From: Hypericum androsaemum
Lineage: Eukaryota > Streptophyta > Magnoliopsida > Malpighiales > Hypericaceae
Reading direction: 5' to 3'
DNA: 64,000 bases
Assembly (NCBI GenBank): GCA_963995505.1
Contig: OZ023186.1
Span: 16,871,570 to 16,935,569, forward strand
Positions 1-10,374 of the stretch are shown piece by piece (the stretch's first letter is position 1; each line of letters opens with the position of its first letter). The notes beneath the pieces were generated by a model. It was not told where the DNA came from. It saw only the letters and a program-made list of their open reading frames with translations, and made no database searches. Both the position numbers and the translations under genes were made by a program.

Positions 1-285
1 AACAAAGTAATCTTGGCAAGGATACTGTGAGTGCCGAAGATAGTATCATGAGCAGAAACTAAAACCAAGAGATACGATAAACATAATACGTGCAAACCAT
101 GAGTAATATAGTATCCCCTCGAAGTCACACACCGGCTTCACAAAGAGCTACACAACAAACCCCTTGACAAAAGGACTTCCCCTTGCACCGACTTTAGATG
201 AGATACAAAAGTACAACTGAAAAGACCACGAAACGAAACCTATCCAAACAGCTACAGAAAGAAAAAACAAAGAGAGAAAACCTAC

Positions 286-951
286 TGTCAAATGCTTCCT
301 TGTACATATCCACCAACCGAGAACCAATCCCCTTCCTATAATACTCCCAGTCAATAGGCTCGGGTTCCTGCACAATTCACCCACAACCAAAACAAACAAT
401 CAGCAAAAAAATCGAAAATCTACTCCAAACTTAGGCCTCGTTTGTTCCGGCGGAAAATGACTTCCCATTTTTTTTCATGAGAAACAAACATAGCCCAATA
501 GAAAGGCCAATTTAACAGCTAATCCCACATTGCTTAGTGGAAGAGTAGGCAGCAATTGTCGTGCTTGGATGTTGGCGAAGTCAAAGCCCGTGCAATCAAC
601 CCGGGGGTGTTGAGAATCACATTGCTTAATGCAAGAGTGAAGTCAAGTTTATAAGTGTTGAAAATTCATAACTCATTAACTTGATGTTTTGGGTTGGATA
701 TAGAGATTCTAACAAACACGCACTTACAAGTTAGAAATCGAGGCGATTTCAGATCAAAAAACATCAAAACCCTAGCGCACCTGGCTGAACTTGGTCTCGA
801 GCTGGGTGTTGACGTCGTCGAAGGCGCGGCGGAGGGTACCGAACTCGCGGCGGGCCTCGTCGGAGACGAGCATCCTTGCCATCCCTTCCCAGTCTATGTT
901 CTTCGACGCCTTGAACGCCACGTCGGCCACCTTCTTCCCCGGCCCGCTCAT
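286..951 (-). CDS. ATPQ: Mitochondrial ATP synthase subunit d, exons 1-2 (partial)
   Basis: Subunit d belongs to the peripheral stalk of mitochondrial F1Fo-ATP synthase and helps hold the F1 head against rotation. Exon 1 is 951-781 (57 codons) and starts MSGPGKKVADVAFKAS, the conserved plant subunit-d N-terminus, followed by the IDWEGMA and RRAFDDVNTQL blocks. It ends CAG before the donor GTGCGC. Exon 2 is 367-286, after a GTGCAG acceptor, and reads EPEPIDWEYYRKGIGSRLVD then MYKEAFD. The donor is probably GTAGGT at 285; a use of the GT five bases further on cannot be excluded. Phases join cleanly. The remaining exons, for about the last 85 residues of a ~168-residue family, lie beyond the left edge. 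The start codon is chosen by homology. The first residues look like the mature plant protein rather than a long cleavable presequence, which is normal for this subunit. A MULE begins about 240 bp upstream of the ATG. Confidence 0.9.
368..780 (-). other. Intron 1 of the ATP synthase d gene
   Basis: A 413-bp intron bounded by GTGCGC (780) and GTGCAG (368). On the + strand, 427-475 contains GGCCTCGTTTGTTCC, which resembles the ends of small hAT/PIF-type MITEs. Positions 500-670 contain two related blocks with the words CACATTGCTTAGTG and CACATTGCTTAATG. This suggests a small repeat insertion, but I found no convincing termini. Confidence 0.4.
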
Positions 952-1194
952 CCTCTTTCCCCCTTTCTCCGGCTCCGATTTGGACTGTTTTACCCCTGGC
1001 GTTTTTGGTGCGGCGAGTGCTTGTTAGTTTGGTGGAGTGGAGAGAGGAAATGACTTTTGGGTTTTGGATTCTCTCTCTTCTTCTTCGATGCACTGGCACC
1101 CCGGGCTGGGCCTGTTGTTTTTGTATGGGCCCCGAACTCCATTCTCTCGTATTTAGAGTCAAGCTGTCGGACCAAATAAGATCAATTTTTTCAT

Positions 1195-2314
1195 GGGCAG
1201 ATTACCCTCAGGTTCCATTATTATAGTTTTATCATTCGCAGGTCCCTGTGTTATGGAAATAGTGTGTGAGGTCCCTGCTTTTTAGAGAAATATTGGTCTC
1301 GGGTCCCTGGCTGACGTCAGTACTCGTTTTTTCATTTTTTGTCATGAAAATGACAGATATACCCTTAAACAAAAAATATTACCATGAACATCTCCATCAA
1401 CATTCATCCCAGAACCAAGAAATTAACATAAAATTAAAACCAAACAAGTCCCGATCGTGTTGCATTTCAAGCTCTCTGATCTCCCACTCCCATCTCGACG
1501 AGTTTCAACTACTGGGACAAGGATGAGTTCGAGTCTCGATCATAAACCCTAATCTATAAGTTTCCATGTTCAATCTTAATTTCGGTCGAGCTAGGGTTTT
1601 CTTTGATCGATTTGTTTTTGCAACATCGAGTTCTCCGATGAGCTCCTGAACTCATAGATCTGGAACACCGCTCGAGCTCCCCGGCGACCATGAAGAGGGA
1701 GCTCACCGGAGAAGGCGACGCCGGAGAGTTGGAGGGACCAGAGAGCGAGGGTGGCCCCGACGACGGGGGCGAGTCAGGAGTGGACTTGTCGCAGTAGCTG
1801 TACTTCTTCCACGAGTGCAACCGGACGATGACGATCCGTCCTCCGATGCCGGTGAGCTCTCCTGCCCTACCTGTAGCGGCGGCCCCATTTCCTTCTCCTC
1901 TGTCGCCGACCCCAAGGGGTTTCGTTCGTTCACAAACGCATATTTAGGTTTCGACAAAATTGTCGTTCAACTTATATTTCGTTGAGACAAAATCACAGAT
2001 CTGAAAGCTTCTGGGTTCTTGGTTCACGACTTCTGGGTTCTTGATTCACGTCGTTCAATCGCATATTATGTTCATGGTGAATTAATTTTCTGGGTTTGGA
2101 GGAGGTGGAGGAGGTTGCCCGAGGAAGAAGAAGGAGTTTTTTTAGGGGTATTTTTGTTATTTTTATGAAAAAAATGAAAAATCGAGTGCTGACGTCAACC
2201 AAGGACCCGAGACCAATATTTTTCTAAAAAGCAGGGACCTCACACACTATTTCTATAACACAAAGACCTGCAAATGATAAAACTATAACACAGGAACCTG
2301 AGGATAATTTGCCC
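1195..2314. mobile_element. Mutator-like element (MULE-1), non-autonomous
   Basis: A 1120-bp element with long terminal inverted repeats. The left end reads GGGCAGATTACCCTCAGG and the right end, reverse-complemented, GGGCAAATTATCCTCAGG. Homology continues inward for more than 130 bp, through the paired words GGTCCCTG, GTGTGAGGTCCCTGC and GTGCTGACGTCA. The flanks are TTTTTCAT (1187-1194) and TTTTTCAA (2315-2322), an 8-bp target duplication with one mismatch, as expected of Mutator transposition. No transposase is present. The GC-rich centre (about 1660-1920) looks like captured genic DNA. The element sits directly upstream of the ATP synthase d gene. Confidence 0.82.
1690..1922 (+). pseudogene. 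Possible captured fragment of a RING-type E3 ligase (zinc-ribbon part)
   Basis: This GC-rich part of MULE-1 differs from its AT-rich surroundings. One frame from 1690 opens with ATG and an acidic Gly/Glu/Asp-rich stretch, then stops at a TAG near 1795. Just after, YFFHECNRTMTI is readable. After a frame change, SSDAGELSCPTCSGG follows. The pattern C-x2-C ... C-x2-C resembles the zinc ribbon at the N-terminus of plant CIP8/BCA2-like RING ligases. The first pair is incomplete, because F-H-E-C has only one cysteine where a C-x2-C is expected. I see no RING domain. Assignment is tentative and the piece is not translatable as it stands. Confidence 0.3.
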
Positions 2315-2322
2315 TTTTTCAA

Positions 2323-2741
2323 TAATATATGTATTTACATATTGAACTTAAAATAATTCAATTTTCTTATCAATTAGAACAACTCTCGAGAAGAATCTAG
2401 TTGTTATGTCTTTAGTTTGGTAACATAGGTTGAGTAGTCAAATTCAAGTCATAAGAAAAAAGTACTTTAGAATGAAACATAAAATGCAGAAAATGGGTTA
2501 GAAAGACAATATATGTAATACTCGATAAAGTTAGGGTTTTGTTTATTTAATGAGGGTTTTTGCAAAAATTATATTTAAAAAATGAAAAAATTTTAAGCTT
2601 TTTCAAGTAGTCAAGTCATAGATACTGTGAGTTGCAATTGACAATCCCATTGGAAGTGGAAAGATGAAGTGGTGTTCCAAATAAGTGAGAAGAGAGGGAA
2701 GGTTGTATGTGTTCTTCCAGTATCAAAAAATAATCATCAAG
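2323..2741. other. AT-rich spacer
   Basis: About 420 bp between MULE-1 and the LINE insertion. I see no gene, motif or clear repeat in it. Confidence 0.6.
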
Positions 2742-2754
2742 TATTCAATTGGTT

Positions 2755-3848
2755 CTGCACTGGCGCTTAATATAAGTTGACCCCAATTTTATCCCAATTA
2801 TAGGTACCTCTGTGGATGCGTACTGGACAAAGTTTTGGAAGCTCAACGTCCCTCTTAAACTGCGCCACTTTGTTTGGAGACTTTCCTCGGGCAGTATTGC
2901 TACGGCTGATATGCTTAAACGCAGGCATATGGGCAATGATGAAGGCTGCTGCCTTTGTGGCGATATATCTGAATCCATCCCCCATATGATCCTTTACTGC
3001 CCTCATGCCTCAGCCGCTTGGTTTCATTATTTTCTAAACTATAGATCAAACTTGCAACTCTTTGCTACCTTTGCAGAATGGTTTACTAACTTTAGCAACT
3101 GGTTGTTAAGTAATGACAGGAAAGACTTGATTCTGTTCATTGTATTTTTATGCTGGCAGATTTGGACCCGAAACAATGCCATTTTTCGGGGTTCAAAGCC
3201 ATCACATGTGCTTACAGTCTCCAAGGCGATACAAGATTGGCAAGAATGGGAACTGACGCCTACGTAGGTATCAGCTTCTACTCCCGAACCTCAGGATCAA
3301 CGGAATCAAAGAAAGAGATGGATACCACCTGCTAGTCAAAAGGTGATAGTCAACTGCGACACGGCCTGGCTCGAACAAGATATGAGTACGGGTTTAACAG
3401 CAGTGGCTAGGAACAATGTAGGCCATATTGTTGATGGTCTTACCATGCTTACAAAGGCAGTCTCTGCCTTGGATGCAGAAGTGCAAGCCATCAGCCTAGC
3501 GTTGAAGATGGTTTCGCAAGACTTCAATGATCAGGAGGTTCAATGATCAGGAGGTTTTGCAAGGTGGCAGTCGAGTTCATCAATGGAATTACAAGTGTCA
3601 CTAATTGGCAGGTTGAGACTAATGCAATCACGGCTAGGTTTTTCATTGCTCCTTTGCATCGATGTAAGCTTATTTTTGTTCATAGGGAAGCTAATCAGGT
3701 TGTCAATTGGCTCGCGACTCGGTCGCGTGTGAACGAAGTCGCATCCAATTGGCAACGCTTTCCCCTCCGGAGCTCAGCTCCCTCTTATACCAAGACTTTC
3801 TCAATTGAGTAGATATTTATATATGTGGTTTTTCATTCTTAAAAAAAA
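2755..3848 (+). mobile_element. 5'-truncated LINE (non-LTR retrotransposon)
   Basis: The segment is flanked by a perfect 13-bp direct repeat, TATTCAATTGGTT, at 2742-2754 and 3849-3861. It ends in a short A8 run (3841-3848) directly before the right copy. A target duplication plus a 3' poly-A tail is the hallmark of target-primed reverse transcription. The body encodes only the C-terminal part of a plant LINE ORF2 (zinc-binding RT-associated domain and RNase H), so the insertion is strongly 5'-truncated. No endonuclease and no reverse transcriptase core are present. Confidence 0.88.
2800..3812 (+). pseudogene. LINE ORF2 remnant: zf-RVT and RNase H-like domains
   Basis: The first open stretch (2812-3267) carries the plant LINE zinc-binding domain: KLNVPLKLRHFVWRL, then CCLCGDISESIPHMILYCPH (Cys/His cluster), then WQIWTRNNAIFRG. 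A second stretch (about 3343-3540) starts VNCDTAW, the RNase H-like (RVT_3) entry motif with its first Asp, and continues LDAEVQAISLAL with the expected Glu. A third (about 3560-3810) holds HREANQVVNWLA, the closing RNase H motif (usually H-x-R-x-x-N-x-x-AD-x-LA). Frame changes separate the three. A 16-bp direct duplication (3525-3540 and 3541-3556) lies exactly at the second break. It does not on its own bring the frames back together, so at least one more small indel is present. Dead copy. Confidence 0.85.
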
Positions 3849-4028
3849 TATTCAATTGGTTAAACTATAAGGTACTTAAAGTATCTATTGTTCATACCAC
3901 ACATTACTAAATTAAAGTTATTCAGATAAAAATGAAAATTTTATTTTCTATCATGTTTGTCTCTCCTCAGCCCCCAACAATTTCGTTGGGGCCGTTGCAA
4001 TACCAAGTAATTTTTTTTAAATATGGTT

Positions 4029-4236
4029 TGTTGATTGTCGGATGTGATGTACTTGATTAGGATCTGGTATAGTCCAGGTAAGAGTTGGACTCTTTCTCCG
4101 TAAGACGAGATTGCCCCGTATTTAGTGCGTACAGGCTACAGTAATCGTCCCCAAGATACAACTACTAGGCTGCTTCCGAGTTTATAGCACAACGACCCTC
4201 AAAGCTTCAGGTGAACCTTGGATATTCAAACTTTTC

Positions 4237-4271
<35 letters not shown>

Positions 4272-4785
4272 TACAATGCTAATGAATGCTTATGCACTTG
4301 TAGTTGGGATGAATGCAAATGAGGGCAAGAGGCCCTATTTATAGGTCATTAAGAGGTAAAATTCGCAGGCACTTCCAAAGGGCACGACCATTGCTCATCA
4401 CCTTCTGGAAGAGCCTGGAAGCCTTTCAGGCGCCCTGGCAATCGCTTGTGTCCCTTGGCCGGCTTCCTGGAATATCCTGGAGACCCTGTCGCGTCCCTTG
4501 TATTGGCCACTACCTTCGTGACTCTTTGGTGATTTTTGGATCCTTCCAGGTGTGCCTAGACCAGGTTGTGGCTATGCGGATGCTCAGCTCGCGACTCTTC
4601 GGCCGTCTGAAAGTCTCATGGATGTTCTAGTCCTTCGTGACCCTTCTAGACCCGTCCAGAATTTGCCAAAATTTAAGGCTCCTCAGCTTCTTGCGACGAT
4701 GCGCACGTGCGAAGTACCAAGTGCACCACAAAGCGCCAATTGTGACCTGCGTCCAATGTGCTATACGCACAGGCACGTGCGCGAG
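4029..4785 (-). repeat. 3' LTR of the minus-strand copia element (U3-truncated)
   Basis: Similar along its length to 7875-8596, but ends abruptly at GCACGTGCGCGAG, after which pol sequence starts. It contains a TATA-like box CTATAAATAG on the minus strand near 4333-4342 and a (GA)n run at 4238-4269 that is longer than in the sister LTR. Confidence 0.85.
4240..4269. repeat. (GA)n microsatellite
   Basis: About 15 GA dinucleotides inside the 3' LTR. The sister LTR has only about six at 8085-8098, so the run expanded or contracted after insertion. Confidence 0.9.
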
Positions 4786-7050
4786 TATGACGTCAGCCAG
4801 ACCCATATCTTTCATGTTAAAATTATTCTTTAGCATACTTTTAGTTTTCACGATAAGATCATTACTGCTTTCCGTGATTAGCATGTCGTCTACATACAGA
4901 CATGCAATCACGTAAGCATCAGGTGTGCCTTTAATGTATACACATTTATCACACTCATTGATCTTAAAGCCATTTGACATCATTGTTCTGTCAAATTTCT
5001 CATGCTACTGTTTTGGCACATGTTTCAGCCCGTACAGTGACTTGACCAGCTTGCATACTTTATGTTCTTGTTCGGGGGCAACAAACCCTTCAGGTTATTC
5101 CATATATATCTCCTCCTCTAGTTCTCTATTTAGGAAAGCTATTTTTACATCCATCTGATGTATCTCGAGGTTATAGAGTGCTGCGATAGCTATGAGTACT
5201 CTAATAGATGTGATTCTTGTGACCGGCGAATACGTGTCAAAGAAATCATATCCTTCCTTCTGTTTAAACTCTTTAGCTACCAACCGAGCTTTTTACTTGT
5301 CGATTGATCCATCAGCTTTGTATTTCCTTTTAAGGATCCACTTGCAATCTAAAGGTTTGTAACCTGGTGGGAGATCCACGATTTCTCACGCGTGGTTTTG
5401 CATGATAGACTCTATCTCATTGTTGATAGCTTCTTTCTAGAGAGGAGCATCTGGACTAGATAATGCCTCTTGAATTATCTCATGTTCATTTTTTAACATA
5501 TAATTTAGAAAATCTGGACCAAACGACTTGACTACTTTTGTCCTCTTACTCCATCTAAGTTCCTCAGCACCTTGATCAGAGCCTTGTGTAGCTTCATAAC
5601 TTTTTTTGTTTGAGCTTACTTCTTTCATTTCCTTTTTAGGAAAGATATTCTCAAAAAATATTGCATTCCTTGATTCCATGACCATTCCCTCGTTGATCTC
5701 AGGATTTTCAGATTTGTGCACCAGAAATCGATAGGCGCTACTGTTGTAAGCATATCGATAAAAATGCAGTCAACAGTCTTAGGTCCTATTCTCACCCTTT
5801 TAGGCGGAGGTATTTCTACCTTAGCTAGGCACCCCCACACTTTAAGGTAACCATAGGAAGGCTTTCTCCCTTTCCATAGTTCATATAGCATTTAGTCCCT
5901 TTTCTTGTGTGGCAATTTGTTTAGAATGTGATTAGCTGAGAGCACAGCTTCCCCCCACAAGTTCTGGGGTAAGCCCGAGCTAATCAACATAGCGTTTATC
6001 ATCTCTTTAAGAGTTTGATTCTTGTGTTCAGCTACGCTATTTGATTAAGGTAAGTATGGAGCTGTTGTTTGATAAATAATACCATTTTATTGGCATAATT
6101 CCTCAAATAGAGCTACATATTCTCCCCCTCTATCACTTCGAATTATTTTGATTTTAGTGCTAAGTTAATTTTCAACCTCATTCTTATAACTCTTGAAAGC
6201 TTCTAGAGCTTCGTCTTTCCCTTTCAAGAGATGTACATAACAGTACCTTGTGCAATCATCAATAAATGTGATGAAATACTTTTTCCCACCTCTAGTTTGC
6301 ACGTGTTTCATATCACATATGTCGGTATGAATTAACTCTAAAGGTGTAGTACTTCTTTCCACTGAATGAAAAGGTGCTTTGGTCATTTTTGCCTCTACAC
6401 ATACTTCACATTTATTGTTTGGATCAAACTCCATTTTAGGCAATAAATTTAATCTTACTAACTTTCTTAGTGAGCTCAAATTTACGTGTCATAATCTATC
6501 ATGTCATAAGTTAGAATACTCAGCCAAGTAAGAAGAATTGATAACTTTATTAGGCCCTTCAAAGGCGTATTTCACAGTTATTACATTCATCTTAAAGAGC
6601 CCCCTCTCGAGGTAACCCTTTCCTACAAAGGCACCAGCCTTGGTCAGAACAAACCTATCAGCCTCAAATACTAGCTTCATCCCATCTTTGCTTAACAATG
6701 AGTCGAATACTAAATTCTTACGAATGTCTGAGACATGCAGCACAACCTTGAGGGTCAGCTCTTTTTCGGAGGTCAGCTTCAGCACCACCTGGCCTAGTCA
6801 GACTACAGGAGAAGTTATGGAGTTTTCCATAAATAACTTCCGTCCATTGATCGGGATATAGGTCGAGAACATCTCCTTGTCTGAGCAGATGTGTCGGGTC
6901 GCCCCTATGTCAACGAACCACTCTTTTGGGTTATCCACCAGATTGGCTTCAAATACCATAGTGGATAAGTCTAGCTCAGACAGGTCTTCGGCCAGATTTG
7001 TATTCTCTCGATTGTCCTTCTTTGGCAGGCGACAATCCTTTGCCATGTGA
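4786..7050 (-). pseudogene. copia pol remnant: protease, integrase, partial reverse transcriptase
   Basis: Read from high to low coordinates. The protease has WFVDIGATRHICS (6900-6950). The integrase has HTDICD (about 6345), then RSDRGGEY (about 6120) and AEHKNQTL (about 6035), which supply the D, D and E positions. WGCLAK follows near 5840. The reverse transcriptase has the QMDVKIAFLNRELEEEIYME block (5095-5160) and YVDDMLI (about 4885). The last recognisable piece is MKDMGLADVIL, after which the reading frame runs directly into LTR sequence. Several in-frame stops and frame changes make it non-functional. RNase H is absent. Confidence 0.88.
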
Positions 7051-7845
7051 CTGGGTTTATCGTAGTTGTAGCAATTGCCCTTGATCTTTTTAGCTTTCTT
7101 TTGCTTTGGCTCTTGCTTCTCTTGCTTATTTTTTGGGCTTCTTCCTCTTCTTGTCGGTGCCACCTTCAGCGAGGTGTACCTTAGCCTCGGAGTTGGTCCT
7201 GCTGGTCTTGACTTCAGACTTTCGGTTGTCTTCCTCGATCCTCAGTCTCACGATCAGGTCTTCCAGGTCCATGTCCTTCCTCTTATGTTTGAGGTAGTTC
7301 TTGAAGTCCTTCCACAGAGGGGGTAGCTTCTCGATTAGAGTAGCCATCTGGAAAGATTCGCTGAGTTGCTTGCCTTCGGCGTGAATCTCGTGTAGAATCA
7401 GCTGCAGCTCTTAGACTTAGTTTATGACCTTCTTGGAGTCCACCATCTGAAAATCGAGGAACCTTCCGACGATGAATTTCTTTATCCCGGCATCCTCTGT
7501 TTTGTACTTCTTCTTTAGGGCGTCCTACAATTCTTTTGCAGTATTTGTACCTGCATAGACATTGTAAAGGGCGTCGTCTAAGCCATTTAGGATATAGTTA
7601 CGATATAGAAAGTCGTTGTGACTCCATGCATCGAGGGCGTTGATCTTCTATGGATCAGTCTCATTTTCTGCCACCTTCGGAGCCTCTTCCTTCAAGAATT
7701 GGACCAAGTTGAGCATCGTCAGGTAGAATAGCATCTTCTATTGCCAGCTCTTGAACTCGATACTATTGAACTTGGCCGACCTTTCGGCGTGGACAGCTCC
7801 CGGGACTGCTGGCAGTGGTATTGGTGCAGAGCTTGATGATGCCAT
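7050..7845 (-). pseudogene. copia gag remnant
   Basis: The start ATG at 7845 begins MASSSSAPIPLPAVPG, followed by the UBN2-type gag core (FNSIEFKSWQ, IEKLPPLWKDFKNYLKHKRK, LEDLIVRLRIEEDNR) and a Lys-rich tail. The zinc knuckle reads CYNYDKPSHMAKDC: the second cysteine of the CCHC motif is Tyr and two Gly positions are Asp and Ser, so it could not bind zinc normally. A stop codon (TAG on the minus strand, 7740-7738) replaces the tryptophan expected after FKSWQ, and further stops follow. Confidence 0.88.
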
Positions 7846-7874
7846 CTTCAAGTACACTAATCTCGTCTTATGAT

Positions 7875-8781
7875 TGTTGATTGTCGGAGATGATGTACTT
7901 GATTAGGATCTGGTATAGTCGAGGCAAGAGTTGGACTCTTTCTCTGTAAGACGAGATTGTCCCATATTTAGTGCGTACGGGTTGCGGTAATTGTCCCCAA
8001 GATACAATGACTAGGCTACTTCCGAGTTCGTAGCATAACGACCCTCGAAGCTTCAGGCGAACCTTGGATATTCAAACTTTTCTGAGAGAGAGAGAGAGAA
8101 ATACAATGCTAATGAATGTTTATGCACTTGTAGTTGGCATGAATGCAAATGAGGGTAGGAGGCCCTATTTATAGGCCATGGAGGGATAAAATTCGCAGGC
8201 ACTTCCAAAGGGCATGACCATTGCTCATCACCTTCTGGAAGAGCCTGGAAGCCTTTCAGGTGCCTTAGCAATTGCTCCTGTCCCTTGGCCGGCTTCTGGA
8301 ATATCCTAGAGACCCTGTCGTGTCTCCTGCATTGGCAGCCTTCGTGACTCTTCAGTGATTTTTGGATCTTTCCAGGTGCGTCCAGACCAGGTTATGGCTA
8401 TGCAGATGCTCAGCTCGCGACTCTTCGGCCGTCTAGAAGTCTCATGGACGTTCTAGTCCTTCGTGACCCTTCTGGACCCGTCCAGAATTTGCCAAAATTT
8501 AAGGCTTCTCAGCTCACGTGCGAAGTGTCAAGTACGCCACAAAGCGCCCATTGCGACCTGCGTCCAATGCGCCATGAGCACACACACGTGCGCGAGCGCG
8601 TGCGCGTGCTCGTGCTCGGATGGTGTAGCACCATCCTCGCAATGGTCCGAGTTGACTATCCATGTGGTCAACTTATTTCCTAGTCAATAAGAAAAATCTC
8701 CTTATAAACTTAAAAATCTTTCTTGTTATTTCTAATGTAATAATACACTTTCTATTTCTACTTTGAGCTTTTGCATTTTCC
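7875..8781 (-). repeat. 5' LTR of the minus-strand copia element
   Basis: Longer and more complete than its partner. On the minus strand it opens near TGGAAAATGC (if the A at 17287 is its last base), has a TATA-like box CTATAAATAG at 8174-8165, and ends in CAACA at 7875. A CG-rich, alternating purine-pyrimidine tract (about 8578-8620) lies in U3. The plus-strand copia element begins at 8782. Confidence 0.82.
8165..8174 (-). promoter_or_regulatory. TATA box of the LTR promoter
   Basis: CTATAAATAG on the minus strand, in a position consistent with the U3/R promoter of the element and conserved in the other LTR. Confidence 0.5.
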
Positions 8782-10361
8782 TGTTGGTATAGATGTCCTA
8801 GAGACAATCGATATAAGGACATTATACTTGATAACATTCAGTTTTATTATTAATGTACATTAATAATATTCGGCATTACATAAATGAATATAATGTTTGA
8901 TTGTTTGCATATATTCATGTTTATGTTCCCATGAACTAGTGTTATCATTGAGAATGTGAGATCTCAGATGACTATGCACGTAGTTCTTAAATAGCCACAA
9001 TCAATGATCATCGAGAATGGGATATCGATGATGCGATTGAGATTGGTGTGCGATCTGCATCATATCCTTAGAGGATGTAGTGGTTCTCACAACTACGAGA
9101 TACTAGGTATTTCACGATGGATGCACAGATACTTTGGAGAGTATTGGCATACCCGACCGAGAAACCGTTTGGTGTATTCTATTTACGTGTCTACGGGAAT
9201 ATCGATTTGTGGAGTAGTGTAATAGTCCTCTGACTTGAGGTCAATACGCACGACATGTACGGAGTGATGGACTTTGACCATGACCAATGCTTGCACTCCT
9301 GACGGGGTAGATACGACATGTGTTGGGTACATCACGAAGTGCATGTGCGTGGTAGTTGAGCCAAGAATAGGATTCATTCCTCAAATAGACTTGGAGAGAA
9401 TAGTTGTCTTCTCATAACTAATTGGATCGTTAGTCATTGGCCAATGCATGTCACTTTTGGAATGGTGTCTAAAAGTGACAACATGATCAATTAGTAGAAT
9501 GAGATAATATGATTAAATTATTTGAATAGATACTTAATCATGTACAAGACTTAATCGAGTATTCGCGAATGAAAGGACCGTATCACTGTGAGCTTCACAT
9601 TACAGGTAGTTGCAGTATTCTCGCAACGTACCTCATATGTTGAGATTGTCTGGTCTAATGTCTAGGGTTCGACTAAAACCATTGGTTCGACTAATCGCTT
9701 GGCATGTGAGGGCCTATGGGTCACACAACAAGTAATCTTGGTTTACGAATTGAAGTTGGTTAGATTAAATATTGATTTGATCAAGAATATTTAATCTATA
9801 GAGAAATATTATAATTCTATTAGATAGAATTATAATTGTAATTATTTAATTAAGTTAGATTTAATTAAATACTAATATGTATAGTAAAATCTATTAGATG
9901 TTGGACATATTGACTGGGTCAAGAAAATAATAGAATGGGCTTGGAGACCCAAAAGGGAAGTCAATGTTGGAAGCCACTAAGGGCTTCCAACCTTGCCTCC
10001 TGCGAAACCTACTCCTAAAAGGGTAGGAGTTGGTTAATTATTTTACTATATATACATGTGTGGGTATCAAGGGTTTTGACACACAGAAATTCATTAACCT
10101 AGATACAAGACACATATTTTCTCTAGTTTCTTCGATAAAGAATTCTCCTAGCGAATTCTCGAAGATTTCAACTGTCAAGGAATTCGTAGACGAGGACTAC
10201 ATGGATACCGTAGTTGAGGATCGATCTACAACGCACTGTAAGCATCCTCTAACGATGTTATCTTGATTTTATGTTATACAGTCATGATCAGATTCGGTGT
10301 TGGTGAAAATTTTTATCTTCCGCTGCTGCGAACCTAGGGTTCGTGTTTATAAAACCCAACA
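8782..10361 (+). repeat. 5' LTR of the plus-strand copia element
   Basis: A 1580-bp LTR with TG...CA ends. The TATA-like CTATATATAC at 10046-10055 lies about 300 bp before the 3' end, leaving a long R-U5 region. The LTR is about 1.6% different from its partner and the same length. Confidence 0.95.
10046..10055 (+). promoter_or_regulatory. TATA box of the LTR promoter
   Basis: CTATATATAC in the 5' LTR, unchanged in the 3' LTR (16966-16975). Confidence 0.5.
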
Positions 10362-10362
10362 G

Positions 10363-10374
10363 TGGTATCAGAGC
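10363..10374 (+). other. Primer binding site (initiator tRNA-Met type)
   Basis: TGGTATCAGAGC begins two bases after the end of the 5' LTR. It is the standard plant copia minus-strand primer site, complementary to the 3' end of initiator tRNA-Met. Confidence 0.93.

Larger units (their letters stand above)
4029..8781 (-). mobile_element. Ty1/copia LTR retrotransposon, minus strand, internally deleted
   Basis: The two ends carry long direct repeats. The 5' LTR (by element orientation) is 7875-8781 and the 3' LTR is 4029-4785; both begin TGTTGATTGTCGG on the + strand. Between them, the minus strand encodes gag, protease, integrase and part of reverse transcriptase. RNase H and about 185 bp of the 3' LTR's U3 are missing at a single junction near 4785. 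The element has many stop codons. A second copia element is inserted at its right tip, so its last base (A) lies at 17287. I could not find a matching target duplication. The normal iMet primer site is not visible next to the 5' LTR. Confidence 0.88.

Noticed and set aside
10030..10266. 78-codon frame repeated at 16950-17186
   Set aside because: It lies in both LTRs and is identical only because the LTRs are; no known LTR protein.
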